NCBI RefSeq assembly: GCF_030272615.1
Contig: NC_081406.1
Coordinates: 112,935,783-112,999,782 of the forward strand
Direction of reading: 5' to 3'
DNA length: 64,000 nucleotides
Source: Cryptomeria japonica
Taxonomy: Eukaryota > Streptophyta > Pinopsida > Cupressales > Cupressaceae
Shown: positions 36,591-50,500 of the stretch, piece by piece
Layout of the letters: every line of letters begins with the position of its first letter
How positions within the stretch are numbered: the first letter of the stretch is position 1
Program-made: the position numbers and the translations under genes
Notes under the pieces: generated by a model
Told to the model about the DNA's origin: nothing
Databases searched by the model: none
The model's input: the letters and a program-made list of their open reading frames with translations, nothing else

Positions 36591-39500
36591 AAAATAACAG
36601 TCCATCTTTTTTATTTCCAAGCCTCAACATACAAGCACATCAAGATCAAGGTTAAGACAAACATATGAAGTTTCTACAAGACAAAGACAGTCCAATCAAA
36701 GATATACATAGATAAATGATAGTCAAAGGCAACCATTAAAGATGGAAGGACAGCCCATGGCAAGCAATGAGTCAACCTATTCAAGGACAACAATAGCACA
36801 ACCTATTCTAGTACACAAAGCAAATATATCACTATAAAAAAGCATCCTTTGAGCACACAATGACATAACCCTACCCAAAATGAAGAGAGCAACACCTATA
36901 TCAAAAGAGTGAAGAGTTGAACAATGTTCATTGTTGTTGCATTTTTAAACAAAGCATTAATAAGTAGCCAATATTGTGACAAAAGGAGATGTGATCAAGA
37001 ATGGATCATCTTCACAGTGAAATGATAAGGATACAGAGCAATATTTTTTCCCAAACATAATGGAGGATAATCATAGCAATAATGTGATTTGTTATGTGCT
37101 TGAAGGCTACATGTATTATGGAAAATTGTAGTTATTGAAGCACAGTTGTTGTAACAGTCTCTTCATGATTTCATGAAGTAGTAGCAACACAAAGAACATA
37201 ACATCCAAAAGAATAAAGTCAATAAATAAAGAGAAAGTTGCAACCCTCAAAGTCTGAAAAATCTCAAGCAAAGGATAAAAGGATCAAATTCAAGGCATAT
37301 ATGGCTATCAAGTCAGTCCAAGGATATTAAACGATCATGAATACTCATTCACAAGGGTTATATGACACAAAGAGTTTTGTTGTAGACTTCTCACAATCAC
37401 TATTAAAGAGAAAATACAATGATAAAGTCATAAAGATAGTATGATAAGTTCAAAAGTGAATGACAAGGGTTGTGTGAGTAGCCTAAATAGAGTGCCTATG
37501 ATACAACCCAATAAATAAGTTTATCATAGTGGTATACACTAAGTGGTATACACTAAGAAGCCCTAGATCATAATGAAAGATGAAGAGAAGAATTGATTTA
37601 TTTTGTTTGAGCAAATTGGAGATTAAAATACCAAAGGTGGTAGTGAATAAAGATTGCAACAACATCGAGAATCGCGAGGCTAATGCTAATCTTAATCAAC
37701 ATACACAAAGCAGAGAAGATTCACAAAATAGAGATAGGTTTCAAATGACATGTATGTATTTATTTTTTACAAGACAAGACAATAAATCTATCAAGATGCA
37801 GTCCCTTTTAGTCTCTTTGAAATAAATAATAGATTCAAGAAAAAAATAGGGAAGATCTTAACAGTAAATAGAGCAGTATATAAAAGTTGTGACAATGAAT
37901 TTCGTCATTATTAAAGAGAAGACTTGAAAGTTAATAAGAAATAACAGTAAATACAAGAGTGAATTTGTCTCAGAAATATTAATGCTTAAGAGCCCAAGTA
38001 TCAAGAGTTCACCATCAAAAGAGGTAAAGAGTAGTTCATTCTCAAGGCATAAAGAGACAACCTTAGTCATAAAAAGCCCCAAAAAGAAAATTCTAAGAAG
38101 AAGAAGGTACAGTTCATGACAGTGATGATTGACAGTCAACATAAAGGATTGAACATAGGGTAATCATTGTGATATCAAGATTGAAGTCATAGTTTAATGT
38201 ATATGGTGTATATTAAAGAGGATGCATTATAAAAATACTACTGTAGCATTTGTGGTAGAACACAGTCAATCCTACTAGATATCATGGAGACATGACATAA
38301 AATATTCACCAAGAATCATTACATACATAGTCATAAAGATACATCACTGTCAAATAAACAAAGCATAGTATCAAAGCCTTACAGTAACACCAAATAATTG
38401 AACAAAGGCAACTTCAGGGCCATGAAAGCCTTCTACAAAGGAATTACCATACTTTTGAAAGTGTTTTAAGAATTTCAATGGACAAAGAACACAGATAGAT
38501 GAGAAAAAAATTTTAGTCATAGGTCATTGCAATCAATGCCTTGACAAGCCCTTTTAGCAGCAAGCAGGATTACTTTTAGTAATCATAGCAATCCCTGATG
38601 GTAGCTTATCCATCAAAAAGGCTCAAGTAAATAATGTATGAAACGCAATACTATAAAAGCTCAGTCACAAGCTTTAAGGGGGTTATCATTTTTTAGAAAA
38701 ACATCTCTATCAAATCACAGTGTTTCTTCTACAAGACAAAAGAGCCGAATTCAAAAATGTGAGAAGACCTAACCTTAGATCTAAGGCATGAGGTAAAGAG
38801 GATAGGCATTTCAAAGACAAAGAAGTGACAATAGGTCTAAATGATAATAGAGATAGCCATATTCCATCTAAAATAACAAAGCAAACAATCACTGTCCTAG
38901 TATCTTTTCCAGAGCTATTGAAGGTCACAAAGCATTCAGAGGTTAGGGATGCTTTCTTTACAAAACTTCAGAGAAGTTCAATATTATGATGCAAATACAG
39001 AAGCAAGGACCTCATGACTATGACAACAAGAAAGAGCCAGGCGACAGAGGATAGAAGATGATTTCATAGGGCACATGATAAAGACACCAATTAAGAGTAA
39101 ATACAGTGACCATTCTTTATGAAGACAATGAAGGAATGGAGAAAGATGCAGTTCATTCAAGGAATACCTAGCAAGTGGAGTACTATCAAGGGGAGACAAT
39201 GACTTTGATAGAGAGAAAGACAAGAGAGAAAATTAAAAACCACTGAAAAGATTTAAGACAAGGCTTCTAGGGTATAGAGTAGCAATATTGTTATAACAGT
39301 CCCAATAAAAGCCATTTCTCGGAGCAATCTTTTAGGGACAGTCATATCATCCTAGTTTATCTTTTTGCCAACAATTAAAATAAGGTCTAAAAGATAGTCC
39401 ATAGCCTTATAATGAGTATAAAGACAATGATTTAAGAGTATTGAGAGAAAAGAACACTAAAGAATACTCTAGGTTAAGTCAACAAGCTCCTAGATTGTTC

Positions 39501-40020
39501 ATTAAATGAAGGATAATGCAACCACTTGATAGCATCAGACAATCAGTTCATGATTGGTTTTTGAGGAAAAGGTGGAGCTTTCAGTTTGAGGCCTGAAAAT
39601 GGGGATTTTGGAAGATAATGCAGTAGTTTATCATCAGCTTAGGAGCCCACATGGATAATGCATGGGCTCAAGGAGAGGTTTGAGACCACAAACTCCCAGT
39701 TTGCAACTATTATAGGCCTTTCTCTATCTCATTCTTAACCAAATTTGATCTAGGATAAATCAATCATGCAAGATAAAGATAGAAGAAAGAAAGGACAATC
39801 AGTTAGAGCTCACTCCTGAGAGGCACAAACAATTCTTCATCAGCTTCTCTTCAGTTACTCTCAAGACTTCTTTTATATTCTTTCCTAGTTCTTTTCTTTC
39901 TCTCAGCTAATATTGTAGCTTTTTTATGCTCTTTCAAGATGAAGAACATTGTAACGCAAATTTTAGAATCATTTTCAGATTTGTATCAACAATTTTCCTT
40001 CTTAATACTTCATGACATAG
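36590..40020. other. Purine-rich non-coding stretch, possibly a long LTR or leader
   Basis: About 3 kb in which the plus strand is dominated by A and G (AAGACAAAG, ATAGTCA, AAGAGA words) and poor in open frames, ending in a pyrimidine-rich block (39840-39920) and GAACATTGTAACGC. AGAGTTTTGTTGTAG appears twice (about 37372 and 40019). Ends and target duplications were not found, so no element is claimed. Confidence 0.3.
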
Positions 40021-42967
40021 AGAGTTTTGTTGTAGAAAAATATTATGGGCTAATTTCAGAGTTTTCTTTGTTTCAATTTGAAAAATATTGAAAACTATAT
40101 GAATGAATGTTTAGAGAGTTTGAATGTAAATGATGTTTGCAACATCACAAACTGTAAGATAAGTTTTGTTTTGCAAAATAATCATAAACATGTTTAAATT
40201 CGTTATTGCTTGCTTAGATTATGATCAAGGGAGTACTTGTTGCAGATTAGGCTCTCTTTCTGAGTTTGATTTGTATCATAGTCAATATGAGAATTTTTTT
40301 TTAAAGGGTTTTCAATCTATTAGACAAAATAGATGTGTGTTGGACATCTTTTATAGATATAAGGGAAAGAATATTATAAAGTAATAAATTATCACATAAA
40401 TTATTTAATCTATCAATCTCAACTTTTATTGTAGTTCATTTATATTCAAACCAACAAAATAAAGTAATGAAATGCATACCAATATTAAAGACCCCAAATC
40501 TATAAAAATTACCCTTAAAAGTTTATCATAGAGGGTTATAAAAAAAAAACACACAAAACAAAGCATGGTGGTCACACAAAGTGATCATGAAAAAAATCTA
40601 AACATCAAGCACATGTACATACCAAGTTTCATGTTTAATCATTCACATCAACCTCACCAAACACACCAACTTTAATGATAACAAATTTCTTGTAATTATT
40701 ACCAGCCATGGAAAATCCTAGTAGCTGATTGTCAATCATAACAATTTGACAAAAAAATACTTAAAATAAAATAAAATAAATACAAAAATACATGCAAAAG
40801 ATAAAATTCCACACCCTAAGTTTTTAAATATGGAGAAAGAAAAGGGCAAAAGGAAAAACCTAAGTTGATGATGCAGCTCAGTAATCCTTTCTTGTCAATG
40901 GCCCGTGAGAAGTTCTTATACTAGCATGCGAAATGGGCCCACCCATGAATCCATGTCAGTGCCATGAATGACTGAAACATAAATATGAGTCAGTATATAA
41001 GAAATTAAAACAAATCAAAATATTTATTCTCAAGAAAAATGAAACACAATGTGAAAACTTAAAGAATAAGAGAAAAATATCCTTTGAACTGGTCAAATCT
41101 AAATCTTATTATCTACAAATTTATACTAATTTTATCAAAACATTGAATTACATCCTAGATCTAACATGTGATGCTCACTATTATCATCGTAATGGTATAT
41201 AGAGTAAGCCATGTCAAAAGAAACACAAATAATAATAGTAAGGATGAATAAACCAAGGCTGACAACTTCAAAGGTAGGTGGATATTTCATATTATTATTA
41301 TCATAATATAATCAATTGTCTATATAATCTATGATTCCTATTTGTTCAATTGTTCATACAGGGAAATCAATCCATTAGTTATTTGAGTAAATATAACCTA
41401 TAGTAAGATCTGTGGTTCCTATTCATTCTAGTAGGGTAAATAGTCTATTAGTTTTTATAGTAAAGATATCTATAAGAAGATCTCTAATTCCTATTCATTC
41501 TGGTTGGACAAACAATCCAATTTATTTTTATATAAAAAAATATTTTCTTAGTGTTTCTTGTCAAAGTTACGGGCCTTTATCCCCAAGTACCATTTACAAT
41601 CCACTTCGAACCCCCCAAGGTTTGTCAATTCCTCAATACATTTTCTTGGCCCTTAACCTCGATACCATGTTTAAGTTATGCTTAACAAATCTTCCTCGAT
41701 TGCCCTTCCTTTGTCAAATTTTCCTCATTCAATAGTTGTTTCTTGGTGTGTCGTCATCCTTATTAATCTAAAGCCTTGCATACCTTAAGAGGGAAGAGTT
41801 AATCCTCAACCTTGATCCTCAATTCCCTAATTTCAAATATTGACTACATAACAACTCACAATAATGACCCAGAATGCCCCACGCATGCCAAATAAGCTAC
41901 TAACACCTTGGAAGGTACGATCAAATATCAAATATCTTTCACTACTTGAGGATTCTTAATTCTAGCGATGCATGGAACTATAGTGGAGGGGTATAGTCCT
42001 TAAATAGTTATTAAATTGAGCATGAATAGCCAATCAGGATTTAGTATTACCCAAGGTTTATTTTTGGATGCTAGTTGCCTTAGTAAAGTTGCATATTTGT
42101 TAAGGCCAATATTAGTTTAAAATTTTTTGGCACTCTATTATTGGCCTTTGTTTCGGTTGTAGAATGGCAGGAAAGTTTTTTAGACTTTTGATGGGAGAGA
42201 GCACATATTTCTTTAGGTTGCAAAATAGCAGGAAAGTTTTTTAGACTTTCAATTGTAGATTTTTTAAGATTAAATCCATTCACCATTTTTTCGGCTTCTA
42301 CAGGAATACAATGGTTTGAAGAGTTCAAAACAAGAGAGGACGTATATGCATAGAGGGCAGTTGGCTAGTAAAACAGTAGTGTCTGGCAATTGGTGATTAG
42401 CATATTATGTGTTGCATGTAGGCGAGGATTTAAAAAAATATTAGTTTCATGTGCAAACACATTATTTTTACAGGAATTTAGAACCCAAAGGTTTATCTCT
42501 ACCTCCGAAACTAGACCTCAAGGATTGGATTTTAAGTTGTTTGTTTGCAATCACCATTCCTTGCACTGCCTTCATCCTTCCAATCTATCAGACGAAGCAA
42601 GGAGAGATCCAATATTCAACATGGTAAGGGGTCATTAGTGGTAAGGCTTGTGCCTCACAATATAAGCACTAAAATATACCAAATCTCAAGACAAATTATC
42701 CTATAACAATGTCAAATAGATCTCCTTTTACAAAGATACATTTGTGGTACAACATGTGAGTGGCAAAAATAACATGGTGGTTTATGCTTCAAGTATGAGT
42801 TGTCACCTAATTGTCTCAATAAGCAATTATATTGTTGGGTTTGAAATGGTTTTGATGTAGATGTAGCTTGTTATCCTTGTCTATCAAAGCTACTTATGTA
42901 TTGGCAACACTAGAGTGTTCTCTCATCTCTATTTGTTCTTTCCTTGTACCCAAATCCTACATAGTTA
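40021..42967. other. AT-rich intergenic DNA with short tandem repeats, no gene seen
   Basis: Contains three 75-80-bp units around 41300-41530 sharing TTCCTATTCATTC-like cores, and two 61-bp-spaced copies of GCAGGAAAGTTTTTTAGAC (42167 and 42228). Small frames here show no family resemblance. Confidence 0.35.
41300..41530. repeat. Degenerate 75-80-bp tandem repeat, about 3 units
   Basis: GATTCCTATTTGTTC near 41332, GGTTCCTATTCATTC near 41412 and AATTCCTATTCATTC near 41487, each followed by a GGG/GGACAAA-(T)CAATC/AGTCTATTAG stretch. Confidence 0.6.
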
Positions 42968-43895
42968 GGCCTTTCCTCAAGAAAAATGGGATTAATATTA
43001 ACTCACAGATGACCATTTGGCTCTGTCAGCACTATGAACTTGATAAAATCAATGCGCAGGGACCTCAAAATGTCTTTCTTAAAAATATCAAATGATCTCC
43101 GTAGACCCCAAAATTTGGGGCATAGGTACCTTGAAGTACAAAGAAGACCTTGGAATGCTCAGTTTGATCAGGAAGCTGATAAGGTGCAAATGGTGTGCTC
43201 ATGAAAATAGCAACTTTAACTGATGTAGCAATGGAAGTGTAGAAAACTGAATAAAGTGGCTCAAGAAATCATCTTGGAAAACTGATCAAACGGATTGACA
43301 AGGGCTTCAAACTGGAAACATAGCTTGTCTTTCATACCAGCAATAACCTGGAAGAAATATTTTGATATAAAACTCAACTAGGTATTTTTTACACATGTGC
43401 AAAGTGGTGCTCTGACTAGCTATTGAAATAGGGTCCTATCCAAACAATACAAATTGTAAACGAATTGGGCCTACCAAACTGAGAAAATGGATTCATAGGG
43501 AATTTAAATTTGGCATGTGGACTCACCTATATGCATAGAATTTAATTCACTTTGAATTTCAACATGACGATCTACTGGTCAAAAGTTATAGGTGCTCAAA
43601 GTTGACCATTTAGTAAAATCAGAATTTGTACCTTTGATGGACTTTCAACTCACCCCTTGAAATGGGTACTTGATAAACTAATCCAAACTGAAATCTGAAA
43701 GTTGCAAAATGCTTCATAGGCCAAATGAAAGGTACAAGACACATTTGCCAAGCCTTACCCTTTGATAATCAACTGGCTTCATTTTACCCTCTTTCTAACT
43801 AGGCCACTCCGGATGATTCACTAAGTACTCATTTTAAAGCGTAGAGAAAAAGTTTGAAACAGACCTTTCAAAATACTCAAATTTTATAAGTCCCA
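42968..43895 (-). repeat. Partial left (3') LTR of the Tat-like element
   Basis: Direct repeat of about 50745-51684, with similarity from about 42968 and strongest from 43008. The remaining ~3.2 kb of LTR expected further left was not recognised, so this copy is truncated or badly diverged. Confidence 0.65.
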
Positions 43896-44132
43896 ATAAT
43901 GGCTTTGACTAGGGATAGTTGATTTCAAGATCAACACAAGAATTTAGAATCTCTGGTTAAGAAGACCACCCAGAAAATGGAATACTTCTCTTCTCTTCTA
44001 AAAAACAAAGGGATTCCTTATTCCACCCAAACAATAGGGCTCCTTATCAAAAACCATACAACTGAAAGAAAAGTGACTATACAACATGTACAAACATACT
44101 TACAACTGATTATAAACTTGCTCCAAAAAATC
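43896..44132. other. Short region between gag end and left LTR; no pol
   Basis: Minus-strand continuation of the gag frame with several stops. No polymerase motifs and no convincing polypurine tract. Confidence 0.4.
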
Positions 44133-46622
44133 TCAGCATTTATCTTTGTCAAAAATCTGATTCTCATCACCTGATGTCATGATCCAAACAAAGGCACCTT
44201 TCAACAACAAATGAGCATAATCCTTATAATCAACCCCTTTCATCTTATTACTACAACAGCTAGTGTGCACACCTTTTATCTGATTTTGAACTTTATAGCC
44301 ACACACTACTTCAACAAAAGTAAAATTGTGAGACAAATCACTATAGAGGCCTTCCCACAAGTTGCAATACATTTCACTATCCCAATCAACTCTATCCTTT
44401 GCAAGGGTATCAACATGTTTAATTTCAAAAATAAAATATCCATCCTCACCATTGTAGTTCTCATCAGCACATGCCTTGTTAACATTTAAATTCATAGAAT
44501 GTGGGACATTAATAACCAATTGATACAAACAAGGAACATAAACATTTTGGTCCAGATGTGATACTTCACTATGCTGATAACATTTTATATTATCCTTGTT
44601 TATCAAACTCAATACGTCAGTATTCTCAATATCCCAATCATGGAAAAGAATGCATACTTCTGGCTGAAGCAAATCCTCAGCTAAGTCTTTCTCATTTAGA
44701 CTTACATCCACCTAAAAAACTTCCATTTGTGGTCTGAAATAATCATCACACAGTCCATGCCTCTTATCTTCATCACGAAGTAAATTTTTACAACACATAC
44801 TATTGCTGTTGGCAATTTTATCAACATCAAAAACTTGTTCAATACAAGGGGAAATTTCAACATTTTCATCAATGACATCAACACTATGAACATTTATATC
44901 AAAGGCAAAGAAATCCATATCTGGTTCAAGCATACCATCAACATTCACATCTTCTTCCTGGTATGTCAAACTTTGAAAACATTCAAATATAGGTTCATTT
45001 AAATCTGAAAATGAATCATCATCTGCACTTTTACATATGTTCTTATCTTCAAAAATAATTTCATTTTCAGATTCATGACTGATAAATATAACTTGGTCTC
45101 CTCTTATATCATCTTCACAAGATGAATAATAAGAACTCTCATAGGTATCCTCAACTGCATGATTGACATTCATTTGCTGATCATAAGAAAATGAATAACT
45201 TGTGTCAAGATCACTCTTATTCTGAAATTGGTCTTCATTGTTCATTCATATACCTTCAAGGTGCTGAAAATTGAACTCAGTGTCCTCATAATCAGCAACA
45301 TCACTGCATTCTAAAACACATTCATCACTAGGTATACTTGTATTGAAAACACCTTTAACATCATTCACAATTTCATTTTCCGTTTTATCAGACTTAATCA
45401 AATCCTGATTTACATCATATTGCACATCCTTGTGTGACAAAATCATGGGCTGATTAGTAACTTCTTTGTTTGAACACATTGTATCATTATCATCCTTGCT
45501 TACATAATCAACAATGCTTGGTGATCCTTTAGTATTTGATATTTTAACATCAAATACGTTAGCAACTTGCAAAGACCGATGGTCATCACCATCATTATTT
45601 TCATCATCATTATTCTTGGGAGATGTATGATTAACTTCATCATTTCTAATCACATAATTAGCATAACTGGCATACAAATCAAATGGTGCATATCCTTTAT
45701 ATATATATATATATATATCAATCTTTGTAACAACACTATCACAAAACTTCCCACTGATCATTCAATCATTACTGTGAGAGACAAATGGCATTGACAACAA
45801 AGATTCTTGACCCTCATTTAACTTTGAATCACATATATCAAAAAAACCATTTGGAACAGCAAACCTTGACATATTTTGACAAGGAATGTTTTGCTCAGCT
45901 TCACATTTACTTTCACCATTGAAGGTGTTTGGACAAGAAACAACAGTAGATGAAAATCTCTTTGAGATCCCAAATTTTAAATTGTTTTCAATGTCCCTAG
46001 CTATGTTAAAAGCTTCATGCAAAGTTTTGGGTTCTTTGTTTCTCAATAATAAACCCATCTTCTCATCAAAAGAATTCATATAAATCTCCAAGCATGCTTC
46101 ATCATTAAACTTATACTTGCTAGAAATTTCATACAATGTTTGTGAAAACTAGATATTAAATGTCAGTACCAATTCATCTTCCCTGATTTGTATGTACGTG
46201 AATTCTCTCAGCATATCATAATCACTCACCTTTTAAGAAAATTGGGCCTTAAAGTTAGCTGTTAATTCATCCCATGAGTAAATACAATTTGCTAGCAAGA
46301 AAGAGAACCAATCCCTTGCATCCTCTTTCAATGACTGGACAAATAATTTCATGCACACATCTTCTTGACAAACTTCAAAATCTCCCATCAAATCTAAAAA
46401 ATCTTTTGAATTGTAGATGTGCTAATTTTGATTTCTTCCTACTGAATATTGACAAATGCTTTTTAATTTCTGTGGGTATGGGATTTGGGTAAACCAGAAT
46501 GCCTTCAAACTTAGAGCAACATAATGGTTCATTATGAAACTTCTCTCATAACATGGCTGTTCTAGTTTACTGGACATGGTTATATGTGAATAAAATTGGG
46601 GATGAAATAATTGACTGCACAT
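44133..46622 (-). pseudogene. Tat-like gag with long acidic C-terminal extension, few internal stops
   Basis: Five consecutive open pieces (46622-46422, 46136-45762, 45761-45246, 45245-44712, 44711-44133) share one frame, interrupted by a handful of stops including 45762, 45246 and 44712, about 830 codons. The N-terminal part has retrotransposon-gag features: LFVQSLKEDARDWF, SWDELTANFKAQF, FDEKMGLLLRNKEPKTLHEAF, IARDIENNLKFG. The C-terminal ~600 residues are strongly acidic and Asn/Ser-rich (NNDDENNDGDDH; SSYYSSCEDDIRGD) and end in a more globular Cys/Trp-containing region (FHDWDIENTDVLSLI; CGYKVQNQIKGVH). No zinc knuckle, protease or reverse transcriptase was recognised. A (TA)10 run (45697-45718) lies in frame and encodes alternating Ile/Tyr. 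The extension's function is unknown. Confidence 0.65.
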
Positions 46623-47524
46623 TGTGACTTCTCAAACTTCATACATAACCCCACACAAAAATTCAACAACTTACAAATATGTCAAGCTACAGATTTATCT
46701 TCTTCACCTTTTGACATAAAGCTCATGGATATTTGCATATCACAGGAAAACATATAAGATTGAAACTTACAACACTTTGAATATGCAAATATATTTGATC
46801 TTCCTCCCTTTCAACAAGTAGAAAACACTAGATAGGGAAACTATTTTGCTCTTTTCAAATATCCCAAAACACGTTTAATGTATTGAAATATCTGACTGTA
46901 CCTAGATAATTTTCAGTCATAAACTCTTGTAGATTTGAAGATTGACTTCAACTTTTAGCATGGTCTTTTACCTCAGAGTTTCCACCACTTGCATAGAGGA
47001 ACAATTTTGAACAACAAAGAGTTGTTCTCCTGCAATTCATTACTTACTCTTCTTCAAATCTGCTACAATAAAAACTCTTCCATGCCACAAACATATGGAT
47101 TTGGGAAATTAACACCAATTCTATGTGTATCTTTCTTATCAAACTTCTATGATGAAGAATTTATGTATAAATCTGTATTAGCAGTGATAACCCATATCTT
47201 TGCACTATATATCAAACCATAAAAACCCTATGCAATACTAATTGCTTAGACATTCAACACTGGTATGAGCCATGGAGTCACCACCCAATAAGGAATTGGG
47301 GAAAAATCTCACAACTTAGTAACATGGATTTACTGTTACTCCATAAAATATGACATGAAATAATATATCATTCTATAGATCCAGAACAAGGAACACTCTC
47401 TTCACCATAAAATCACTTTCAACTCTATGCATATACAATGGATAGACTGGTTGGATATGAAATCGACAGGACGAGGAATACATTCAACTTCTAACCTTAT
47501 CAATCAAACATTTATAACAATTTT
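46623..47524 (-). other. Leader of the Tat-like element
   Basis: AT-rich non-coding sequence between the primer site and the first gag codons. No RNA gene or repeat seen. Confidence 0.4.
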
Positions 47525-47543
47525 CTCCCGAGCAGAGTTGCCA
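47525..47543 (-). other. Primer-binding site, arginine-tRNA type as in Ogre/Tat elements
   Basis: Minus strand TGGCAACTCTGCTCGGGAG, close to the Ogre-type primer site TGGCGACTCTGCTGGGGA (two differences over 18). Seven bases (ACAAAAA) separate it from the putative LTR end GGTGAACA. Confidence 0.75.
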
Positions 47544-47550
47544 TTTTTGT

Positions 47551-50500
47551 TGTTCACCAAAACTGGTTAACCCAAGTACACCTGCAATTGATCTATGAAA
47601 TAGCCAATTTCAATCTATGAAAACTTCAGGGCTTGGACAACATAACAAGGATATGAATCCTTCTACTCTTTAGGCTTTGAAAAACCTAGGCGGGTATACC
47701 TTTGATGCTTAAAATTAAACCCAATACACACCTATGACAACATCAACATAAGCAGATAGATCTCACTAGGGCTCAACAATAAGTTACTGTAGATGGGCTA
47801 GATCTACACATACAACTCAATTATGTTTGAGCATGAGATAGGTGGAACATTTCAACATAAATAAAATAAAGATATTCTGATTTGATTTTATATTGTTTGA
47901 GAATCCACTTAATTGCAAGATCAGTGCCTTATCCAAGGGCAACAAAGTCATACATCAAACTATAGATGAAAACTTCTACTGCAAATCCATCTTCATCCTT
48001 AAGTATTCCTGTATTAATGCCTTACATAAATGCATTACTCAGCTCATTCACAAAAAATGTCAAATCCAGAAACATAAACCCTATTTTATTAATATTTGCT
48101 CATAGATTTTAAAATCTTCCTTGAAAGATTACCTACAAGCAAACATTACATTCACAGACATAGCTTCTCATGACAAACTTGATCCTCCTTAAGGATCTGA
48201 TTTGAATAAAATGAAAGTACACTTCAGAGAAAAATTTTGTGCGAATTTATGCATTCCTTACATACATAAAAACCTATAATTAGAAACACCTATAGCATGA
48301 ATCATACTCTATTATTTGGAAAAGGACATTGCCCTGTACAATCTTGAAAAAAGAACTCAGAACTAGAAACCATGAAAATCTGGAGCATTTCTCCAAATTT
48401 CTGGAACCCTTACAATTGAGAAGAAATGAGAACATGAAGGAGGGGGAAAAAACCATAATGCATCACTAATCACCATGTGTCCCTTTTCCCCAACTGAAAA
48501 ATATTTCCTTCTCTTCCCATGGAAACTACTCTCAAAATATCTGATGATTGTTGAAATAAACTACATGACTAGATTTCTCGTTCTGAGAGCTTTCCAACGG
48601 TATATCATATGTCTATGTTTGGGAAAAAATACCCCTTAGGCGAATTAATCACTCATGTTGGGTCCATCATTCAAATTTTTACAATAGTCAGAACTTTACA
48701 TTTAATTTTAATTTTTCACCAATTTACCCTCTGCGTCTTGCCACGTGGCACCTTGTGATTTGCCTGTGGCACCACCTGGGATGACAACTCACCTATCTGC
48801 CACTTGTCTGCCACTTCATCACCTTGCAGACTGCCACCTGTTTGCCACTGGACTGCCACCAGACCTGCTTTCTCATCGCCACCTCACTTGGACCCACCAA
48901 CTCACCGCCACCTGTACTTGCCAGCTCACTTGTCACTGGTTCATTAAGGGTAATGGTCGAGAACCTTCGCATAGCGAGTCAATGACGGTCGTTCAATCAT
49001 CCTCAACCTGCATGATCTTTAACATGCCCTTTTCTGCACGTGCTTTGTCGCTGGTTCATGATGGTTAACTGGTGTGCACCTTCTCTTTTTGACTCAACGA
49101 CGATTGTTTATCGTCCTCAAACCTACAATCTCGTTAAATCACCCTTCCATTGCAAAACTCACTCACCTCGAGAATCATGCACACATGGGGTCCACCTAGT
49201 CGCCATTTAGCTCTTTGCCACCTCGGGGTTCATGCACGCACACGTGGGGTCCATTGGGCGCCAAGCTTGCACTTGTGTCAAAAGCCTCAAGGCTTTGACA
49301 CTATGGTTGTTTATAGCATTACTTTTAAATACCAAAATATCCCTTTGCCCAGCCAATGTGGGATAATGGTCTTGCCTGGTTTTACTTCTTTCTGAAGGTT
49401 TCTGAGACTTGCCAATCGCATTTGGTTTGAAGGTTTTATTTTAACCTTTTACACTACGCTAGCCATCTACGAGACTTCATGCAGGGGATAATTTAGCATG
49501 TGTTTGAAAAATTTCTTATGGCCTCTTACATTTGTAGCCGCACAGGAGGAGGAGCTGGTATCTTCACCTGACAAGGCATTGCTAAAGATTTTTAAATGCC
49601 ACCCTCCATTACCACTGCGCAAGAGAGGACATTGGTAGAGGGGAGGATTTGGCTCACACATTTTGTTACATTTGAAAAGGTTTATTAAATTCCCACCTTT
49701 TCAACAAACCACACAAGAGAGGGGAGGATTGTTGGAGGGTATCAATAGCTACCACACAGGGAGGAGATTGCATTTGTTTGAATTTATAATGCCTTTTAAC
49801 TTGTCACTGCACAAGAAACCTCATTTGCTAAATTCACCTGCCAATTGCATTTACTTAAATTTCCTCTTGAGATTTTCAACCACCATGTAGGAGGAGAGTG
49901 GCTCTACACTTGGTAATTGCATTTTCTTGAAAGTTTTATAAAGCCCTCCAAACTCCACACAGAAGGAGGCTACACCAGCTAATTGCATTTGTTTGGAAGA
50001 ATGTTTCTATTCCTTCTCAACACCACACATAGGAGACCAATTTAATTTGCATTGAAAATGTTTCTGTTATAAAACACCTTGGTCCCTCTTTACCCAACGC
50101 AGGGGCATAGGAAGCTTCAGAATTTCCAAACACAGTAGGGAGATGCTGGTAAAAGTTGTGGAATTTGCTTACACCTTCTACTTTGCATTTGCTGAAGGTA
50201 GTTTCTATGCTCTTTCATTTGTCTCTCCTCCAGCCATCATGCCACACTCTATTGGATTTGTCTTAATTCTTGCCAATTCCAATTTGTTTGATGTTGCTTT
50301 TAATGCCCTTCTCTATTACCAAAGCAAAAAATACATTACACAGGCCAAATCCTTGTTTGGAAGTTTTCATGTCTTAGACATGCTTTTCACTTTTTGCACT
50401 TGATGACACGCATCAAGAATTTTAAATATTCACTCAAACCAAGTTGCCAATGGAACTCGAGCTGACATTGATATACATTTCCATGAATTTAAGACCATTT

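Noticed and set aside
44211-44489. Plus-strand hydrophobic frame
   Set aside because: Antisense of the Asp/Asn-rich gag extension.
50143-50403. 86-codon plus-strand frame with hydrophobic stretches
   Set aside because: Lies inside the putative Tat-like LTR, no family resemblance, and T-rich DNA readily gives hydrophobic frames.
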